Assembly: GCF_022179465.1 (NCBI RefSeq)
Contig: NZ_BPQV01000001.1
Location: 310,001-374,000, forward strand
Direction of reading: 5' to 3'
Length of the DNA: 64,000 nucleotides
Source of the DNA: Methylobacterium organophilum
GTDB taxonomy: Bacteria; Pseudomonadota; Alphaproteobacteria; Rhizobiales; Beijerinckiaceae
Part shown: positions 25,918 to 36,968 of the stretch, one piece after another
How positions within the stretch are numbered: the first letter of the stretch is position 1
How the letters are laid out: each line of letters starts with the position of its first letter
The notes under the pieces: generated by a model
What the model saw: the letters and a program-made list of their open reading frames with translations, nothing else
Told to the model about the DNA's origin: nothing
Databases searched by the model: none
Program-made: the position numbers and the translations under genes

Positions 25918-26799
25918 TCACGCGAAAGCGTTCGCGGACACTGTCGCCCTCACGGCGGCCGCTACCTCCCGCGGATATTCCTCATGCGGGCTGAGGGCGC
26001 CGGGAATGGTCGTCGCGGGATGGCCGAGTGCGGCGCTCAACGCGTCCATCTCCGCGGCCGAGCGGCGCGGGGCGCCGACGGGGCGGAGCACGCTCAGAGG
26101 GGGCAGGGGGCGCCGGAACAGGGCATGAAAGGCCTCGCGGCTCTCCACCGGGTCGAGGCCGCCGGTCACGAAGGCCGCCGTGCCGAAGCGCCCGTTGCGC
26201 TGCCGCGTGATCCGGTGCTTGGCGCGGATCACCTCCGGCGTGACGTGGTCGGCCTCGGCATAGACATGGGCGCGCATCATGCGCCCGATCACCGGCGGGC
26301 TGATGTTGATCCGGTAGAGCGCTTCGCCGAGCACCGGCGCCTCGACGGCCCGGCGGATACGGGCGAAGAGCGGCGCCCGCTCCTGCCCCATCACCGTCGG
26401 CAGGGGACCGCGCCAGGTCGGGGCGACCAGGACCAGCCTCTCGAAGGCGCCGGGATGCCGCGCCGCGGCGGCGACGAGATAGCCCGCGGCATGGCCGGCC
26501 GCGAGGCCCAGCGCATAGGGGCCGGGCGCGGCGGTGAGCAGGGCGTCCAGGAAGGCGTGGAGGGTGCCGGGATTCAGGGGCAGGCGCGGACGCGCCTGCG
26601 CGCCGAAGCCGGGCCAGTCCGGCACGCGGCAGCGATAGGCCCCGCCGAGCTCTTGCGCGAGCGGCAGCATCTCCTCGCGCGCCGAGATGGAGGAGAGGGC
26701 CGGCAGGAGCAGCGCCTCCGGGCCCGTGCCGAGAACCGCGCAGGGCGTCGGCACGGGCGTTCCGGCGATGGCGAGATCGAGGATGCGGGTCTCCGCCAT
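25918..26799 (-). CDS. Alpha/beta-fold hydrolase
   Basis: A 293-residue alpha/beta hydrolase. The nucleophile elbow appears altered: where GxSxG is expected the sequence reads ALGLAAGHAAGY. The oxyanion region is VLGTGPEALLLPALSSIS, and candidate acid and base residues are in VTGGLDPVESR and GALSPHEEYP. It may be a non-canonical or inactive member, or the nucleophile may lie elsewhere. It starts 17 bp after the dapD stop, so the two are likely one operon, but no role in lysine synthesis is implied by the sequence. Confidence 0.8.
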   Translation of the reverse strand: MAETRILDLAIAGTPVPTPCAVLGTGPEALLLPALSSISAREEMLPLAQELGGAYRCRVPDWPGFGAQARPRLPLNPGTLHAFLDALLTAAPGPYALGLAAGHAAGYLVAAAARHPGAFERLVLVAPTWRGPLPTVMGQERAPLFARIRRAVEAPVLGEALYRINISPPVIGRMMRAHVYAEADHVTPEVIRAKHRITRQRNGRFGTAAFVTGGLDPVESREAFHALFRRPLPPLSVLRPVGAPRRSAAEMDALSAALGHPATTIPGALSPHEEYPREVAAAVRATVSANAFA

Positions 26800-26816
26800 C
26801 GCCGTGAGGCTCCTGA

Positions 26817-27659
<843 letters not shown>

Positions 27660-27786
27660 CGGTCGCGGCTTTCGACGGCGTGGAAACGAGACCGGTGCTT
27701 ACAAAAGCACGCCCGCCCTGTCACCGGGCCTTCGCCCGCCGCTCTTCTTCACGTCCCAGGGAATTCTTCGCCCCGAAGGGGCCGTC

Positions 27787-28242
27787 TCAGACCGGCGTGA
27801 GGAATCGCCCGCGCAGATCGGCCAGCGCCCCGCTCAGCGCCGCCAGATCCTGGCTGAGCCAGCCATGGATCCGTGTCGCGGCTTCGGGGAATTCGCGCAG
27901 CACCCGGGCCATAAGTTGCGGCGTGATCCGCATCACTTCGGAGCCCTCCCGCGCCCGCGCCTCGGCCGGACGCTCGCCCGCCAGGAAGAGCGCGTGCCGC
28001 CCGATCAGGGTCGAGGGACCGGCCAGGACCGGCTCGGCCCCGTCCGCGCGCGGCATCAGCGCAATCAGGCCGGAGAGCACGACATAGCCGCCGTCCGAGC
28101 GCTCGCCGCGGGCGAACAGCACCTCGTCCGCTGCCAGCTGGCGCCGCTCCCCGGCGAAGGTGAGCAGGCGCAGGGCGTCGCGGTCGAGGAATTCGAACAC
28201 GGGCGCGGCGGCGAGGATCGCGATGTCGTCGTCGAGCCCCAA
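27787..28242 (-). CDS. Stand-alone cyclic-nucleotide-binding domain protein
   Basis: The 151-residue product is a single cNMP-binding domain of the Crp type (FEFLDRDALRLLTFAGERRQ, DEVLFARGERSDGGYVVLSG, GPSTLIGRHALFLAGERPAE). No helix-turn-helix follows; the chain ends shortly after the C-helix. The usual phosphate-binding cassette residues are not clearly conserved, so the ligand is unknown. It may be a partner of another protein or a degraded Crp family member. The domain itself is intact. Confidence 0.8.
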   Translation of the reverse strand: MGLDDDIAILAAAPVFEFLDRDALRLLTFAGERRQLAADEVLFARGERSDGGYVVLSGLIALMPRADGAEPVLAGPSTLIGRHALFLAGERPAEARAREGSEVMRITPQLMARVLREFPEAATRIHGWLSQDLAALSGALADLRGRFLTPV

Positions 28243-28332
28243 TCCGCCCCTCGCCTCACGCCTCGTCCCGCCAACCCGCCAGGATCCGGCGGGGACCTTA
28301 GCGGAAGCCGCGCGCCTGCGAAACGCCGCCCC

Positions 28333-29019
28333 TCACGGCAGCAGCTTGTAGCCCCCAGCTTCGGTCACGAGGATCTCGGCCGCGGCGGGGTTCGGCTCGA
28401 TCTTCTGGCGCAGGCGGTAGATATGCGTCTCGAGGGTGTGGGTGGTGACCTGCGCGTTGTAGCCCCAGACCTCGGCGAGCAGGGTATCCCGGGGCACCAC
28501 CTCGCGGCCCGCACGGTAGAGGAAGCGCAGGATCGCCGTCTCCTTCTCGGTCAGCTTCAGCTTGGAGCCGCGATCGCCGACGAGAAGCTTCGCCCCGGGC
28601 CGGAAGGTGTAGGGGCCGATCTGGAAGACCGCATCCTCGCTCGCCTCGTGCTGGCGCAGCTGCACACGAATGCGGGCGAGCAGCACGGCGAACTTGAAGG
28701 GCTTCGTAACGTAGTCGTTGGCGCCCGATTCCAGGCCCTCGACCGTGTCCTCCTCCGAGTCCTGGGCGGTCAGCATGATGATGGGGCCGCGATAACCGTT
28801 GCGGCGCATGACGCGCACCGCCTCGCGCCCGTCGAGGTCGGGCAGCCCGACATCCATCACGGCGAGGTCGACGCGCTCGTTTGAGACACGCTCGATCGCG
28901 GCACCGGCTGTCGCCTCGCTGACGATGCTGAAATCCTCGTAACCCTCGAGCTGCTCGATCAGGGTCTCGCGCAGCGCATCGTCGTCGTCGCATACGAGGA
29001 GGCGGTAAGCTGTCGTCAT
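28333..29019 (-). CDS. OmpR/PhoB-type response regulator
   Basis: The 228-residue protein has a receiver domain with the acidic cluster LLVCDDDDALRE, the phosphoacceptor in LAVMDVGLPDLDG and the switch lysine in DYVTKPFKF. A winged-helix DNA-binding domain with KLTEKETAILRFLYRAGREV and TLETHIYRLRQKIEP follows. No histidine kinase lies nearby, so it is an orphan here. Style and length recall CenR-like regulators of Alphaproteobacteria, but I cannot assign a symbol. The ATG at 29019 gives MTTAYRLLV. It faces the L,D-transpeptidase across 253 bp. Confidence 0.93.
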   Translation of the reverse strand: MTTAYRLLVCDDDDALRETLIEQLEGYEDFSIVSEATAGAAIERVSNERVDLAVMDVGLPDLDGREAVRVMRRNGYRGPIIMLTAQDSEEDTVEGLESGANDYVTKPFKFAVLLARIRVQLRQHEASEDAVFQIGPYTFRPGAKLLVGDRGSKLKLTEKETAILRFLYRAGREVVPRDTLLAEVWGYNAQVTTHTLETHIYRLRQKIEPNPAAAEILVTEAGGYKLLP

Positions 29020-29272
29020 CGAGGGGGAGACTTTCCCTTGGTGCACCGAGCGTTTGTGGGCCGGGCCGTTGGCCCGAACGGACCACCGCAGCGGAGAGGA
29101 TGCGACGTCAAGCCCGACTCCTTCCCAAAGCCCAGCAGGGGAGGCTGGACCTGAGCCGCAGAATTAATCCGTTTTGCCACACTTGGAACGTGCGCTGACC
29201 CCTTATGCAGCAATTTCCGTGTGCGTGATCGAAACCGCAGGTCAATAGGGCCCCCGAGGAGAAGTCCCTTCC

Positions 29273-29809
29273 ATGAAGCGCACCACGATCACGATCCTGC
29301 GCGCGAAGCCACTGGCGGGGGACCGGCGGCGGGGCAAGCTGCTGGTCGGCCAGCTGGTGCTTCCCTGTGCCCTGGGCCGCGGCGGCATCGTCCACGACAA
29401 GCGGGAAGGCGATGGCGGTTCGCCCCACGGCACCTTCCGCCTGCGGGGGGGCGCCTACCGGCCGGACCGGTTCGTCCTGCGCCCTGCGACGCGGCTGCCC
29501 CTGAAGGCGACGCGGCCCGAGGACGGCTGGTGCGATGCGCCGCGCGACCGCCGCTACAACCGCCCGATCCGCCTGCCCGCGCCGGGGATCAGCGCGGAGC
29601 GGATGTGGCGGCCAGACGGCCTCTACAACGTGGTGATCGACCTCGACTATAACCGCGGCCCGATCCGCCCGGGTCGCGGCTCGGCGATCTTCCTGCACAT
29701 GGCCCGGCCCGGTTTTCCCCCGACCGAGGGCTGTGTGGCCCTGCGCCCCGCCGATCTCGTGCGGCTCCTGCGCCGGCTCGGGCCGAAGACCCGGCTCGCC
29801 ATCGGCTGA
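29273..29809 (+). CDS. Small L,D-transpeptidase-domain protein
   Basis: A 178-residue YkuD-type L,D-transpeptidase-like protein. The catalytic motif is AIFLHMARPGFPPTEGCVAL (H-X8-TEGC). The fold is further marked by REGDGGSPHGTFRLRGGAYR and YNVVIDLDYNRGP. No signal peptide is visible (MKRTTITILRAKPLAG), so export is unclear. Active-site Cys and His are present. It could cross-link peptidoglycan or modify a related substrate. It converges on the yggS gene with a 12-bp gap. Confidence 0.85.
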   Translation: MKRTTITILRAKPLAGDRRRGKLLVGQLVLPCALGRGGIVHDKREGDGGSPHGTFRLRGGAYRPDRFVLRPATRLPLKATRPEDGWCDAPRDRRYNRPIRLPAPGISAERMWRPDGLYNVVIDLDYNRGPIRPGRGSAIFLHMARPGFPPTEGCVALRPADLVRLLRRLGPKTRLAIG

Positions 29810-29821
29810 GCCGGGTCTCTC

Positions 29822-30538
29822 TCAGCGCTTCGCCCGGGCGCCGAAGATCGCCGTACCGACCCGGATATGGGTCGCGCCCATCTGGATCGCGGCCGGATAG
29901 TCGGCACTCATGCCCATGGAGAGGAAAGGCAGATCGTGCTCCTTCGCGAGCCGGGCGAGCAGCGCGAAATGGGGGGAAGGCGGATCCTCGGCCGGGGGGA
30001 TGCACATCAATCCGCTGATGACGAGCCCATGCGTGTCGCGGCATTCGGCGAGCAGGGTGGCGAGCTGTCCGGGGCTGACGCCGCCCTTCTGCGGCTCCTC
30101 CCCCGTATTGACCTGAATGAGGAGTTTCGGCCGGCGCCCGACACGCTCGATCTCCTTGGCGAGAGCCCCGGCCAAGGAGAGCCGGTCCAGGGAATGGATC
30201 ACGTCGAACAGCTCCACCGCCTCGCGGGCCTTGTTCGACTGGAGCGGCCCGACGAGGTGGAGCTCGACATCGGGAAAGCGCTCCCTGAGCCCCGGCCACT
30301 TGGCCTTCGATTCCTGCACGTAGTTCTCGCCGAAGATCCGCTGCCCCGCCTCCAGCGCCGGCAGGATCGCTTCCGCCGGCACGGTCTTCGAGATGGCGAT
30401 GAGGCGGATCTCTGCCGGATCGCGCTCGCTGTCCTCGGCGGCGCGGCGCAGGCCCTCGCGCACGTCCGCGAGACCGGCCGCGACATCGGCCTCGCCGACC
30501 GGCGGCTTTTGGTCGAGCGGGGCGGGTGCGTCCGTCAT
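29822..30538 (-). CDS. YggS-family PLP-binding protein
   Basis: A PLP homeostasis protein of the YggS/PROSC family. The 238-residue protein has the PLP lysine in IRLIAISKTVPAEAI, then RIFGENYVQESKAKW, LHLVGPLQSNKAREAVELFD, KLLIQVNTGEEPQKGG, LMCIPP and the C-terminal SMGMSADYPAAIQMGATHIR with VGTAIFG. Every conserved block is there. The ATG at 30538 has GCAGGAGA upstream; the frame upstream of it does not look coding. It is divergent from leuS. Confidence 0.95.
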   Translation of the reverse strand: MTDAPAPLDQKPPVGEADVAAGLADVREGLRRAAEDSERDPAEIRLIAISKTVPAEAILPALEAGQRIFGENYVQESKAKWPGLRERFPDVELHLVGPLQSNKAREAVELFDVIHSLDRLSLAGALAKEIERVGRRPKLLIQVNTGEEPQKGGVSPGQLATLLAECRDTHGLVISGLMCIPPAEDPPSPHFALLARLAKEHDLPFLSMGMSADYPAAIQMGATHIRVGTAIFGARAKR

Positions 30539-30826
30539 GATCTCTCCTGCAAGTGCTGCCGCGATAGGCTTTAGAGCCGTGCGGCGCCCTCCTGTCCCGG
30601 CTCCCCGCGATATGGTCGCGTTGCCCCCTCCCCCGCAAACGGAAAATCCCGCAGGACGTTCAATAGGCGGCCCGAGTGAGGTTCGGTGGAAACGGGCGGG
30701 GCAATACGTCAGCACACCTGATCCGCATACGCCGTTGACGCTGCGCGCCACGGATATGCTAGTGCCGGCCCGACCGCGCCCGCCTCAAGCCTGCGCCTGC
30801 CCGTTTCCCGCGCCGCGACCCGAGCC

Positions 30827-33424
30827 ATGACGAACCCGAACCCGACCGCACCCGAGCGCTACAACGCCAAGGATGCCGAGCCGCGCTGGCAGGAGGCCTG
30901 GACCAAGGCCGGGATCTTCGCGACGAAGAACGAGGATCCGCGCCCGAAATACTACGTGCTGGAGATGTTCCCCTATCCGTCGGGGCGCATCCACATGGGC
31001 CATGTCCGCAACTACGCCATGGGCGACGTGGTGGCCCGCTACAAGCGCGCCAAGGGCTTCAACGTGCTCCATCCGATGGGTTGGGACGCCTTCGGCCTGC
31101 CCGCCGAGAACGCGGCCATGGAGCGCAAGGTCAACCCGCGCGCCTGGACCTACGACAACATCGCCACCATGCGCGGCCAGTTGCAGAGCATGGGCCTGTC
31201 GCTCGACTGGAGCCGCGAGATCGCGACCTGCGATCCCGCCTACTACAAGCACCAGCAGCGCATGTTCCTCGACTTCCTGGAGAAGGGACTCGTCACCCGC
31301 CGCACCGCCAAGGTGAACTGGGACCCCGTCGACCACACCGTGCTCGCCAACGAGCAGGTGATCGACGGGCGTGGCTGGCGCTCGGGTGCCCTGGTCGAGC
31401 AGCGCGAGCTGACGCAGTGGTTCTTCAAGATCACCGACTTCGCGCAGGACCTCTCCGACGCCCTCGACGGGTTGGAGCGCTGGCCGGAGAAGGTCCGGCT
31501 GATGCAGAAGAACTGGATCGGCCGCTCCGAGGGCCTGGAGGTCCGCTTCGGTCTCACGAAGCCCCAGGGGGAGATCGACACGATCAAGGTCTACACGACC
31601 CGGCCCGACACCCTGTTCGGCGCGAAGTTCCTGGCGATCGCCGCCGACCATCCCCTCGCCACCGCCCTGGCGGAGCGTTCGGCCGAGCTGCAGGCCTTCA
31701 TCGAGGAATGCCGCCGGATCGGCACGGCGCAGGAGGCGATCGACACAGCGGAGAAGCTCGGGCACGATACCGGCCTGCGGGTCCGCCACCCGCTCGACCC
31801 GGCCTGGGAGCTGCCCGTCTACGTCGCGAACTTCGTGCTGATGGATTACGGCACGGGCGCCGTCTTCGGCTGCCCGGCGCATGACCAGCGCGACCTCGAC
31901 TTCGCCAACAAGTACGGGCTCGGCAACACGCCGGTCGTCTGCCCCGAGGGCCAGGACGCGGCGAGCTTCGTGATCACCGACACCGCCTATGACGGGGAGG
32001 GGCGGATGATCAATTCGCGCTTCCTCGACGGCATGAGCACGGAGGAGGCTTTCCGCACGGTCGCGAACCGGCTCGAAGCGGAGGTGCTCGGCGGCGCTCA
32101 GGTGGCGCAGCGCAAGGTGCAGTTCCGCTTGCGCGACTGGGGCGTCTCGCGCCAGCGCTATTGGGGCTGCCCGATCCCGATCATCCATTGCGAGACCTGC
32201 GGCCCGGTGCCCGTGCCCGTCGCGGACTTGCCGGTGCAACTGCCGGAGGAAGTCTCCTTCGATGTGCCCGGCAATCCGCTGGAGCGCGACCATGCCTGGC
32301 GCAACGTGCCCTGCCCGCGTTGCGGCGCGGCAGCGCGGCGCGAGACCGACACCATGGACACCTTCGTGGACTCGTCCTGGTACTTCGCCCGCTTCACCGC
32401 CCCTTGGCTGACCGACGCGCCGACCGACCGCGGGACCGTCGACCACTGGCTCCCCGTCGACCAGTATATCGGCGGTATCGAGCACGCGATCCTGCACCTG
32501 CTCTATGCCCGCTTCTTCACGCGGGCGATGCGCGAGACCGGCTGGGCCGGCGTCTCCGAGCCCTTCGCCGGCCTGTTCACGCAGGGCATGGTGGTTCACG
32601 AGACTTACAAGGACGAAGGGGGCGCCTGGGTGCCGCCGGCGGAAATCCGCTTCGACAGCGAAGGCGGCGAACGCCGGGCTTTTCACGTGAAAACCGGTGG
32701 GCCGATTGCGATCGGCGCCATCGAGAAGATGTCGAAGTCGAAGAAGAACGTGGTCGATCCCGACGACATCATCGCGAGCTACGGCGCGGACACGGCCCGC
32801 TGGTTCATGCTGTCCGACTCGCCGCCGGAGCGGGACGTGATCTGGACGGAGGAGGGCGTGCAGGGCGCCGCGCGTTTCGTGCAGCGCGTCTGGCGTCTCG
32901 TTCAGAATGCGGCTGCGGCGCAGGGTGCCGGCGGGCCGACCGATGCGGCGCTCCGCAAGGCCGCGCACAAGGCGCTGGCCGCCGTCGGCGAGGATGTGGA
33001 GCGGCTGCGCTTCAACCGCTGCGTCGCCCATATCTATACCCTGGCAAATGCCCTCGACGAGGGATTGCGGGGTGGAGCAGGGCAGGCAGCCGCCGCGGAA
33101 GCGGCCGGCATCCTCGTGCAGCTCATCGCACCAATGATGCCGCATCTCGCCGAGGAGAGCTGGCAGGCGCTCGGCCGCGCGGGCCTCGTGGCGGAGGCTC
33201 CCTGGCCGGAAGCGGACCGCGCGCTCCTCGTCGAGGACGAGATCACCCTCCCCGTCCAGGTCAACGGTAAGAAGCGGGCGGACGTCACCATCCCCCGCGA
33301 GGCCGATGCCAAGGCCGTCGAGGCCGCGACGCTGGCGCTCGAGGCGGTGCAGCGAGCCCTGGAGGGGCGCGCGCCGAAGAAGGTCATCGTGGTGCCTCAG
33401 CGGATCGTGAACATCGTCGTATGA
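30827..33424 (+). CDS. leuS: Leucyl-tRNA synthetase
   Basis: Charges tRNA-Leu with leucine. The 865-residue class I synthetase has the HIGH motif in [19 protein letters not shown] and a Zn-binding [10 protein letters not shown]...CPRCG insertion. The editing domain has [15 protein letters not shown] and [20 protein letters not shown]. The KMSKS motif is [22 protein letters not shown]-terminal anticodon-binding domain ends in [13 protein letters not shown]. The start follows no strong Shine-Dalgarno. A parS-like sequence lies inside the gene at 32679-32694 and encodes AFHVKT. It is followed by lptE and holA, a common alphaproteobacterial order. Confidence 0.98.
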   Translation: MTNPNPTAPERYNAKDAEPRWQEAWTKAGIFATKNEDPRPKYYVLEMFPYPSGRIHMGHVRNYAMGDVVARYKRAKGFNVLHPMGWDAFGLPAENAAMERKVNPRAWTYDNIATMRGQLQSMGLSLDWSREIATCDPAYYKHQQRMFLDFLEKGLVTRRTAKVNWDPVDHTVLANEQVIDGRGWRSGALVEQRELTQWFFKITDFAQDLSDALDGLERWPEKVRLMQKNWIGRSEGLEVRFGLTKPQGEIDTIKVYTTRPDTLFGAKFLAIAADHPLATALAERSAELQAFIEECRRIGTAQEAIDTAEKLGHDTGLRVRHPLDPAWELPVYVANFVLMDYGTGAVFGCPAHDQRDLDFANKYGLGNTPVVCPEGQDAASFVITDTAYDGEGRMINSRFLDGMSTEEAFRTVANRLEAEVLGGAQVAQRKVQFRLRDWGVSRQRYWGCPIPIIHCETCGPVPVPVADLPVQLPEEVSFDVPGNPLERDHAWRNVPCPRCGAAARRETDTMDTFVDSSWYFARFTAPWLTDAPTDRGTVDHWLPVDQYIGGIEHAILHLLYARFFTRAMRETGWAGVSEPFAGLFTQGMVVHETYKDEGGAWVPPAEIRFDSEGGERRAFHVKTGGPIAIGAIEKMSKSKKNVVDPDDIIASYGADTARWFMLSDSPPERDVIWTEEGVQGAARFVQRVWRLVQNAAAAQGAGGPTDAALRKAAHKALAAVGEDVERLRFNRCVAHIYTLANALDEGLRGGAGQAAAAEAAGILVQLIAPMMPHLAEESWQALGRAGLVAEAPWPEADRALLVEDEITLPVQVNGKKRADVTIPREADAKAVEAATLALEAVQRALEGRAPKKVIVVPQRIVNIVV
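32679..32694. promoter_or_regulatory. parS-like site inside leuS
   Basis: Contains TTTCACGTGAAA (32681-32692), matching the parS consensus TGTTTCACGTGAAACA at 12 of 16 positions with an intact central palindrome. The codons read FHVK. Confidence 0.4.
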
Positions 33425-33445
33425 GGCAGTGCCCCGATTCCGGCA

Positions 33446-33493
33446 CCTGCCACGCCCAAGCCGCAGAGGATTCGTAAAGCATGGCGTGGCAGG
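33446..33493 (+). repeat. Inverted repeat between leuS and lptE
   Basis: CCTGCCACGCC (33446-33456) and its complement (33483-33493) are separated by 26 bases in the 130-bp gap. It may form a long-loop hairpin in a leuS-lptE transcript; no U-tract follows. Confidence 0.35.
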
Positions 33494-33554
33494 GTGACCC
33501 GGAACGGCGTCTGCCGTACAAGCTTGGGCGGAAACGGGCGGGCGGCACCGGACG

Positions 33555-34106
33555 ATGATGCGTTTCGCGATGAAGAAGACGGGGATACGGATCGCCCTTG
33601 CGGCAGCCCTGACGCTCAACCTCTCCGCCTGCTTCCGCCCGCTCTACGGTCCCACCGCCTCGGGCGAGTCCATGCAGGTCGCCCTCGCCTCCGTGCAGGT
33701 CGACGACGTGGTGATGGCGCAGGACCAGGAGCGCCTCGGTCATTACCTCCGCAGCGAGCTGATGTTCGATCTCGACGGCTCGGGCCAGGCGGCGACGCCG
33801 AAGCGCTATCGCCTCAAGATGCAGGGCAGCGAATCCGTCACCACGCCGATCGTGTCCTCCACGACGGCGCGGGCCGAAGCCGGTACCATCATCGGTACGA
33901 TCAAGTTCTCTCTGGAGAGCCTGGACGGTACCAAGGTCTATAGCGAGGGCGTTGCCACCTCGACCGCGACCTACGACCGCTCGATCCAGCGTTTTGCCTC
34001 CCTGCGCGCGGCCCGCGACGCGGAGATCCGCCTTGCCAAGGTTCTGGCCGAGCAGATCAAGACCCGCATCGCCTCCGTCCTCGCGGTGAAGCCCGCCGGC
34101 TCGTGA
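33555..34106 (+). CDS. lptE: LPS-assembly lipoprotein LptE
   Basis: LptE plugs the LptD barrel in the outer membrane during lipopolysaccharide export. The 183-residue protein has a lipoprotein signal (MKKTGIRIALAAALTLNLSA then Cys; lipobox LSAC) and the typical CFRPLYGPTASG entry. The body is predicted mixed alpha/beta (FDLDGSGQAATPKRYRLKMQ, GTIKFSLESLDGTKVYSEGV). The start at 33555 could be replaced by the ATG at 33570 (MKKTGIR). It lies between leuS and holA, the usual place for alphaproteobacterial lptE. Confidence 0.9.
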   Translation: MMRFAMKKTGIRIALAAALTLNLSACFRPLYGPTASGESMQVALASVQVDDVVMAQDQERLGHYLRSELMFDLDGSGQAATPKRYRLKMQGSESVTTPIVSSTTARAEAGTIIGTIKFSLESLDGTKVYSEGVATSTATYDRSIQRFASLRAARDAEIRLAKVLAEQIKTRIASVLAVKPAGS

Positions 34107-34116
34107 CGGCCCGGCG

Positions 34117-35145
34117 ATGACCGCGGTCAAGGCCGGCGACGTCGACGCCCTGATTCGCCATGGACCTGCCGCCCAGGTGCTGGTGCTGCTGGTCTATGGG
34201 CCCGATACGGGCCTCGTCAGTGAGCGGGCGAGCGCCCTCGTCAAACGCTTCGTGCCCGACACGGACGATCCCTTCGCGTTGATCCGGATCGAAGGCGATG
34301 CCCTCGCGTCGGATCCCGGACGCCTGGTGGACGAAGCGGGCACGCTCGGCCTGTTCGGCGAGGCGCGCACGGTGTGGGTGCGGAGCGGAAGCCGCAACTA
34401 CGCCCCCGCGGTCGAAGCGCTGCTTGCCTCGGAGGTGTCCGGCGCGCGCGTGGTGGCGGAAGCGGGGGACTTGAGCAAGTCCGCCCCGCTTCGCACCCTG
34501 TGCGAGCGCTCATCCAAGGCCCTGGCCCTGCCTTGCTATGCGGACGACGCACGCTCGCTCGCCGAGTTGATCGACCGGACCCTCGAAGCCGAGGGCCTCT
34601 CCATCGCCCGGGATGCCCGGGACGTGTTGGCCACGAGCCTCGGCGGCGACCGCCGAGCCAGCCTCTCGGAGATCGGCAAGCTGGCCCTCTACGCGCATGG
34701 CCAATCGAGCGTCAGCCTGGACGATGTCGAGGCGGTGGTGAGCGATGTCGGCGCGAGCGTTCTCAACACCCTGATCGATGCCGCGTTTGCCGGGCGTCTC
34801 GCCACGGTGGAAGCCGAGTATCGGCGCTTCCGCCACGAAGGGCTGGATCCCTCCGTGCTGCTCGGCAACGCCCTGCGTCACGCTCTGGGGCTTCTCTCAG
34901 GCCGGCTCGACAATCCGGGTGCCGGCCCTTCCGAGCTCACCGCCTCCTGGCGCGGACTGCATTTCCGCCGCAAAGCGCTCGTGGAAACACAATTCGCCCG
35001 CTGGTCCACCGAGGATTTGCGCCGGGCCGTTACCCTGCTTCAGGACGCAATTCTGGCCTGCCGCAGGGCCGAGCCGGATCTCGCCCATGCCCAGGGTGCC
35101 GCTGTCCTGCTCTCGATTGCAGGACGAGCCGCGAAGCGGGGCTGA
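34117..35145 (+). CDS. holA: DNA polymerase III delta subunit
   Basis: The delta subunit opens the sliding clamp in the clamp loader. The 342-residue protein has the HolA N-terminal pattern VLVLLVYGPDTGLVSERASA and DPFALIRIEGDALASDPGRL. The middle part contains SLGGDRRASLSEIGKLALYA. The C-terminal helical domain has RRFRHEGLDPSVLLGNALRH and a final repeat of Ala-rich helices. It starts 10 bp after the lptE stop, so the two are co-transcribed. It converges on parB across 29 bp with no terminator. Confidence 0.93.
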   Translation: MTAVKAGDVDALIRHGPAAQVLVLLVYGPDTGLVSERASALVKRFVPDTDDPFALIRIEGDALASDPGRLVDEAGTLGLFGEARTVWVRSGSRNYAPAVEALLASEVSGARVVAEAGDLSKSAPLRTLCERSSKALALPCYADDARSLAELIDRTLEAEGLSIARDARDVLATSLGGDRRASLSEIGKLALYAHGQSSVSLDDVEAVVSDVGASVLNTLIDAAFAGRLATVEAEYRRFRHEGLDPSVLLGNALRHALGLLSGRLDNPGAGPSELTASWRGLHFRRKALVETQFARWSTEDLRRAVTLLQDAILACRRAEPDLAHAQGAAVLLSIAGRAAKRG

Positions 35146-35174
35146 TCCGGCTCCAGCGTCGGGAGTGCGGCCCG

Positions 35175-36065
35175 TCAGACACCCAAGCGCTGGCGAAGCG
35201 CCTCCAGCTCCTCGGCATTGCCGTAACGGATCCGGATCTCGCCTTCGCCACTGGCCTTGGCCTTAACGGCCACACCGAATCCCAAGGCCCTGGTCAGTGA
35301 CTGCTCCAGCGTGCGCAGATCCGCATGAGCGACCGGATCTCGCCGGGGCCGGCCAGGACGCGGCAAGTCCGAAGGAGTCGCCTCCTCGGCGGCCAGGGCT
35401 TCCACCTCGCGGACCGAGAGGCCTTCCGCCACGATGCGCCGGGCGACGGCCTCGGGATCGCTCAGGGCCAGCAGCGCGCGGGCATGGCCCGCGGTGATCT
35501 CGCCGGCGGTGACGCGGTCCTGGATCGCCAGAGGGAGCTGGAGAAGCCGCAGGGTGTTGGCGAGATGGCTGCGGCTCTTGCCCAGGATCTCGGCCAATTC
35601 CTTCTGCGTATAGCTGAATTCCTGCATCAGCCGCTCGTAGCCGGCGGCCTCCTCGATCGCGTTCAGGTCGCTGCGCTGGACGTTCTCGAGAATCGCGAAT
35701 TCGAGCGAGGCCCGGTCGTCGATATCGACCACGACCACCGGCACATCCGTTAACCCGGCGCGCTGCGCCGCACGCCAGCGACGCTCGCCAGCGACGATCT
35801 CGAAGGTGCCCGGGACGCCGCTCAAGGCGCGCGCCACGATCGGCTGGATGACGCCGCGCGTCCGGATCGAAGCGGCCAACTCGTCGAGCTCTGTTTCGGC
35901 GAAATGCCGCCGAGGATTGCGTGGGTTCGGCCGCAGGAACTCGACGGCGACCTTCTTCTGGGCCTCCGCTCCGCGCGCCTCGCCACCGGTCTCCTCGTCG
36001 TTGAAATCCCCGATCAGCGCGGCAAGTCCGCGTCCCAGGCGCGGCCGCGCCGATTCATCCGCCAT
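35175..36065 (-). CDS. parB: Chromosome-partitioning protein ParB
   Basis: ParB is a CTP-dependent clamp that loads at parS sites. The 296-residue protein has the N-terminal ParA-contact segment (RPRLGRGLAALIGDF), the CTP-binding motifs (VAGERRWRAAQRAGL), the helix-turn-helix (FSYTQKELAEILGKSRSHLA, NTLRLLQL) and a C-terminal dimer domain. The ATG at 36065 is chosen; a TTG two codons earlier is possible. parA is upstream on the same strand. Candidate parS sites are in rsmG and leuS. Confidence 0.96.
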   Translation of the reverse strand: MADESARPRLGRGLAALIGDFNDEETGGEARGAEAQKKVAVEFLRPNPRNPRRHFAETELDELAASIRTRGVIQPIVARALSGVPGTFEIVAGERRWRAAQRAGLTDVPVVVVDIDDRASLEFAILENVQRSDLNAIEEAAGYERLMQEFSYTQKELAEILGKSRSHLANTLRLLQLPLAIQDRVTAGEITAGHARALLALSDPEAVARRIVAEGLSVREVEALAAEEATPSDLPRPGRPRRDPVAHADLRTLEQSLTRALGFGVAVKAKASGEGEIRIRYGNAEELEALRQRLGV

Positions 36066-36137
36066 CGCCAAAAGACCTTACTCCATCACACCATCGAGGC
36101 CGGACCGTTCGCCGGCACCCGTCGGAAACCTTGTTCG

Positions 36138-36964
<827 letters not shown>

Positions 36965-36968
<4 letters not shown>

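Noticed and set aside
30785-33619. A 944-codon minus-strand frame opposite leuS
   Set aside because: Shadow of leuS: no recognisable domain, His/Arg/Gly-rich composition.
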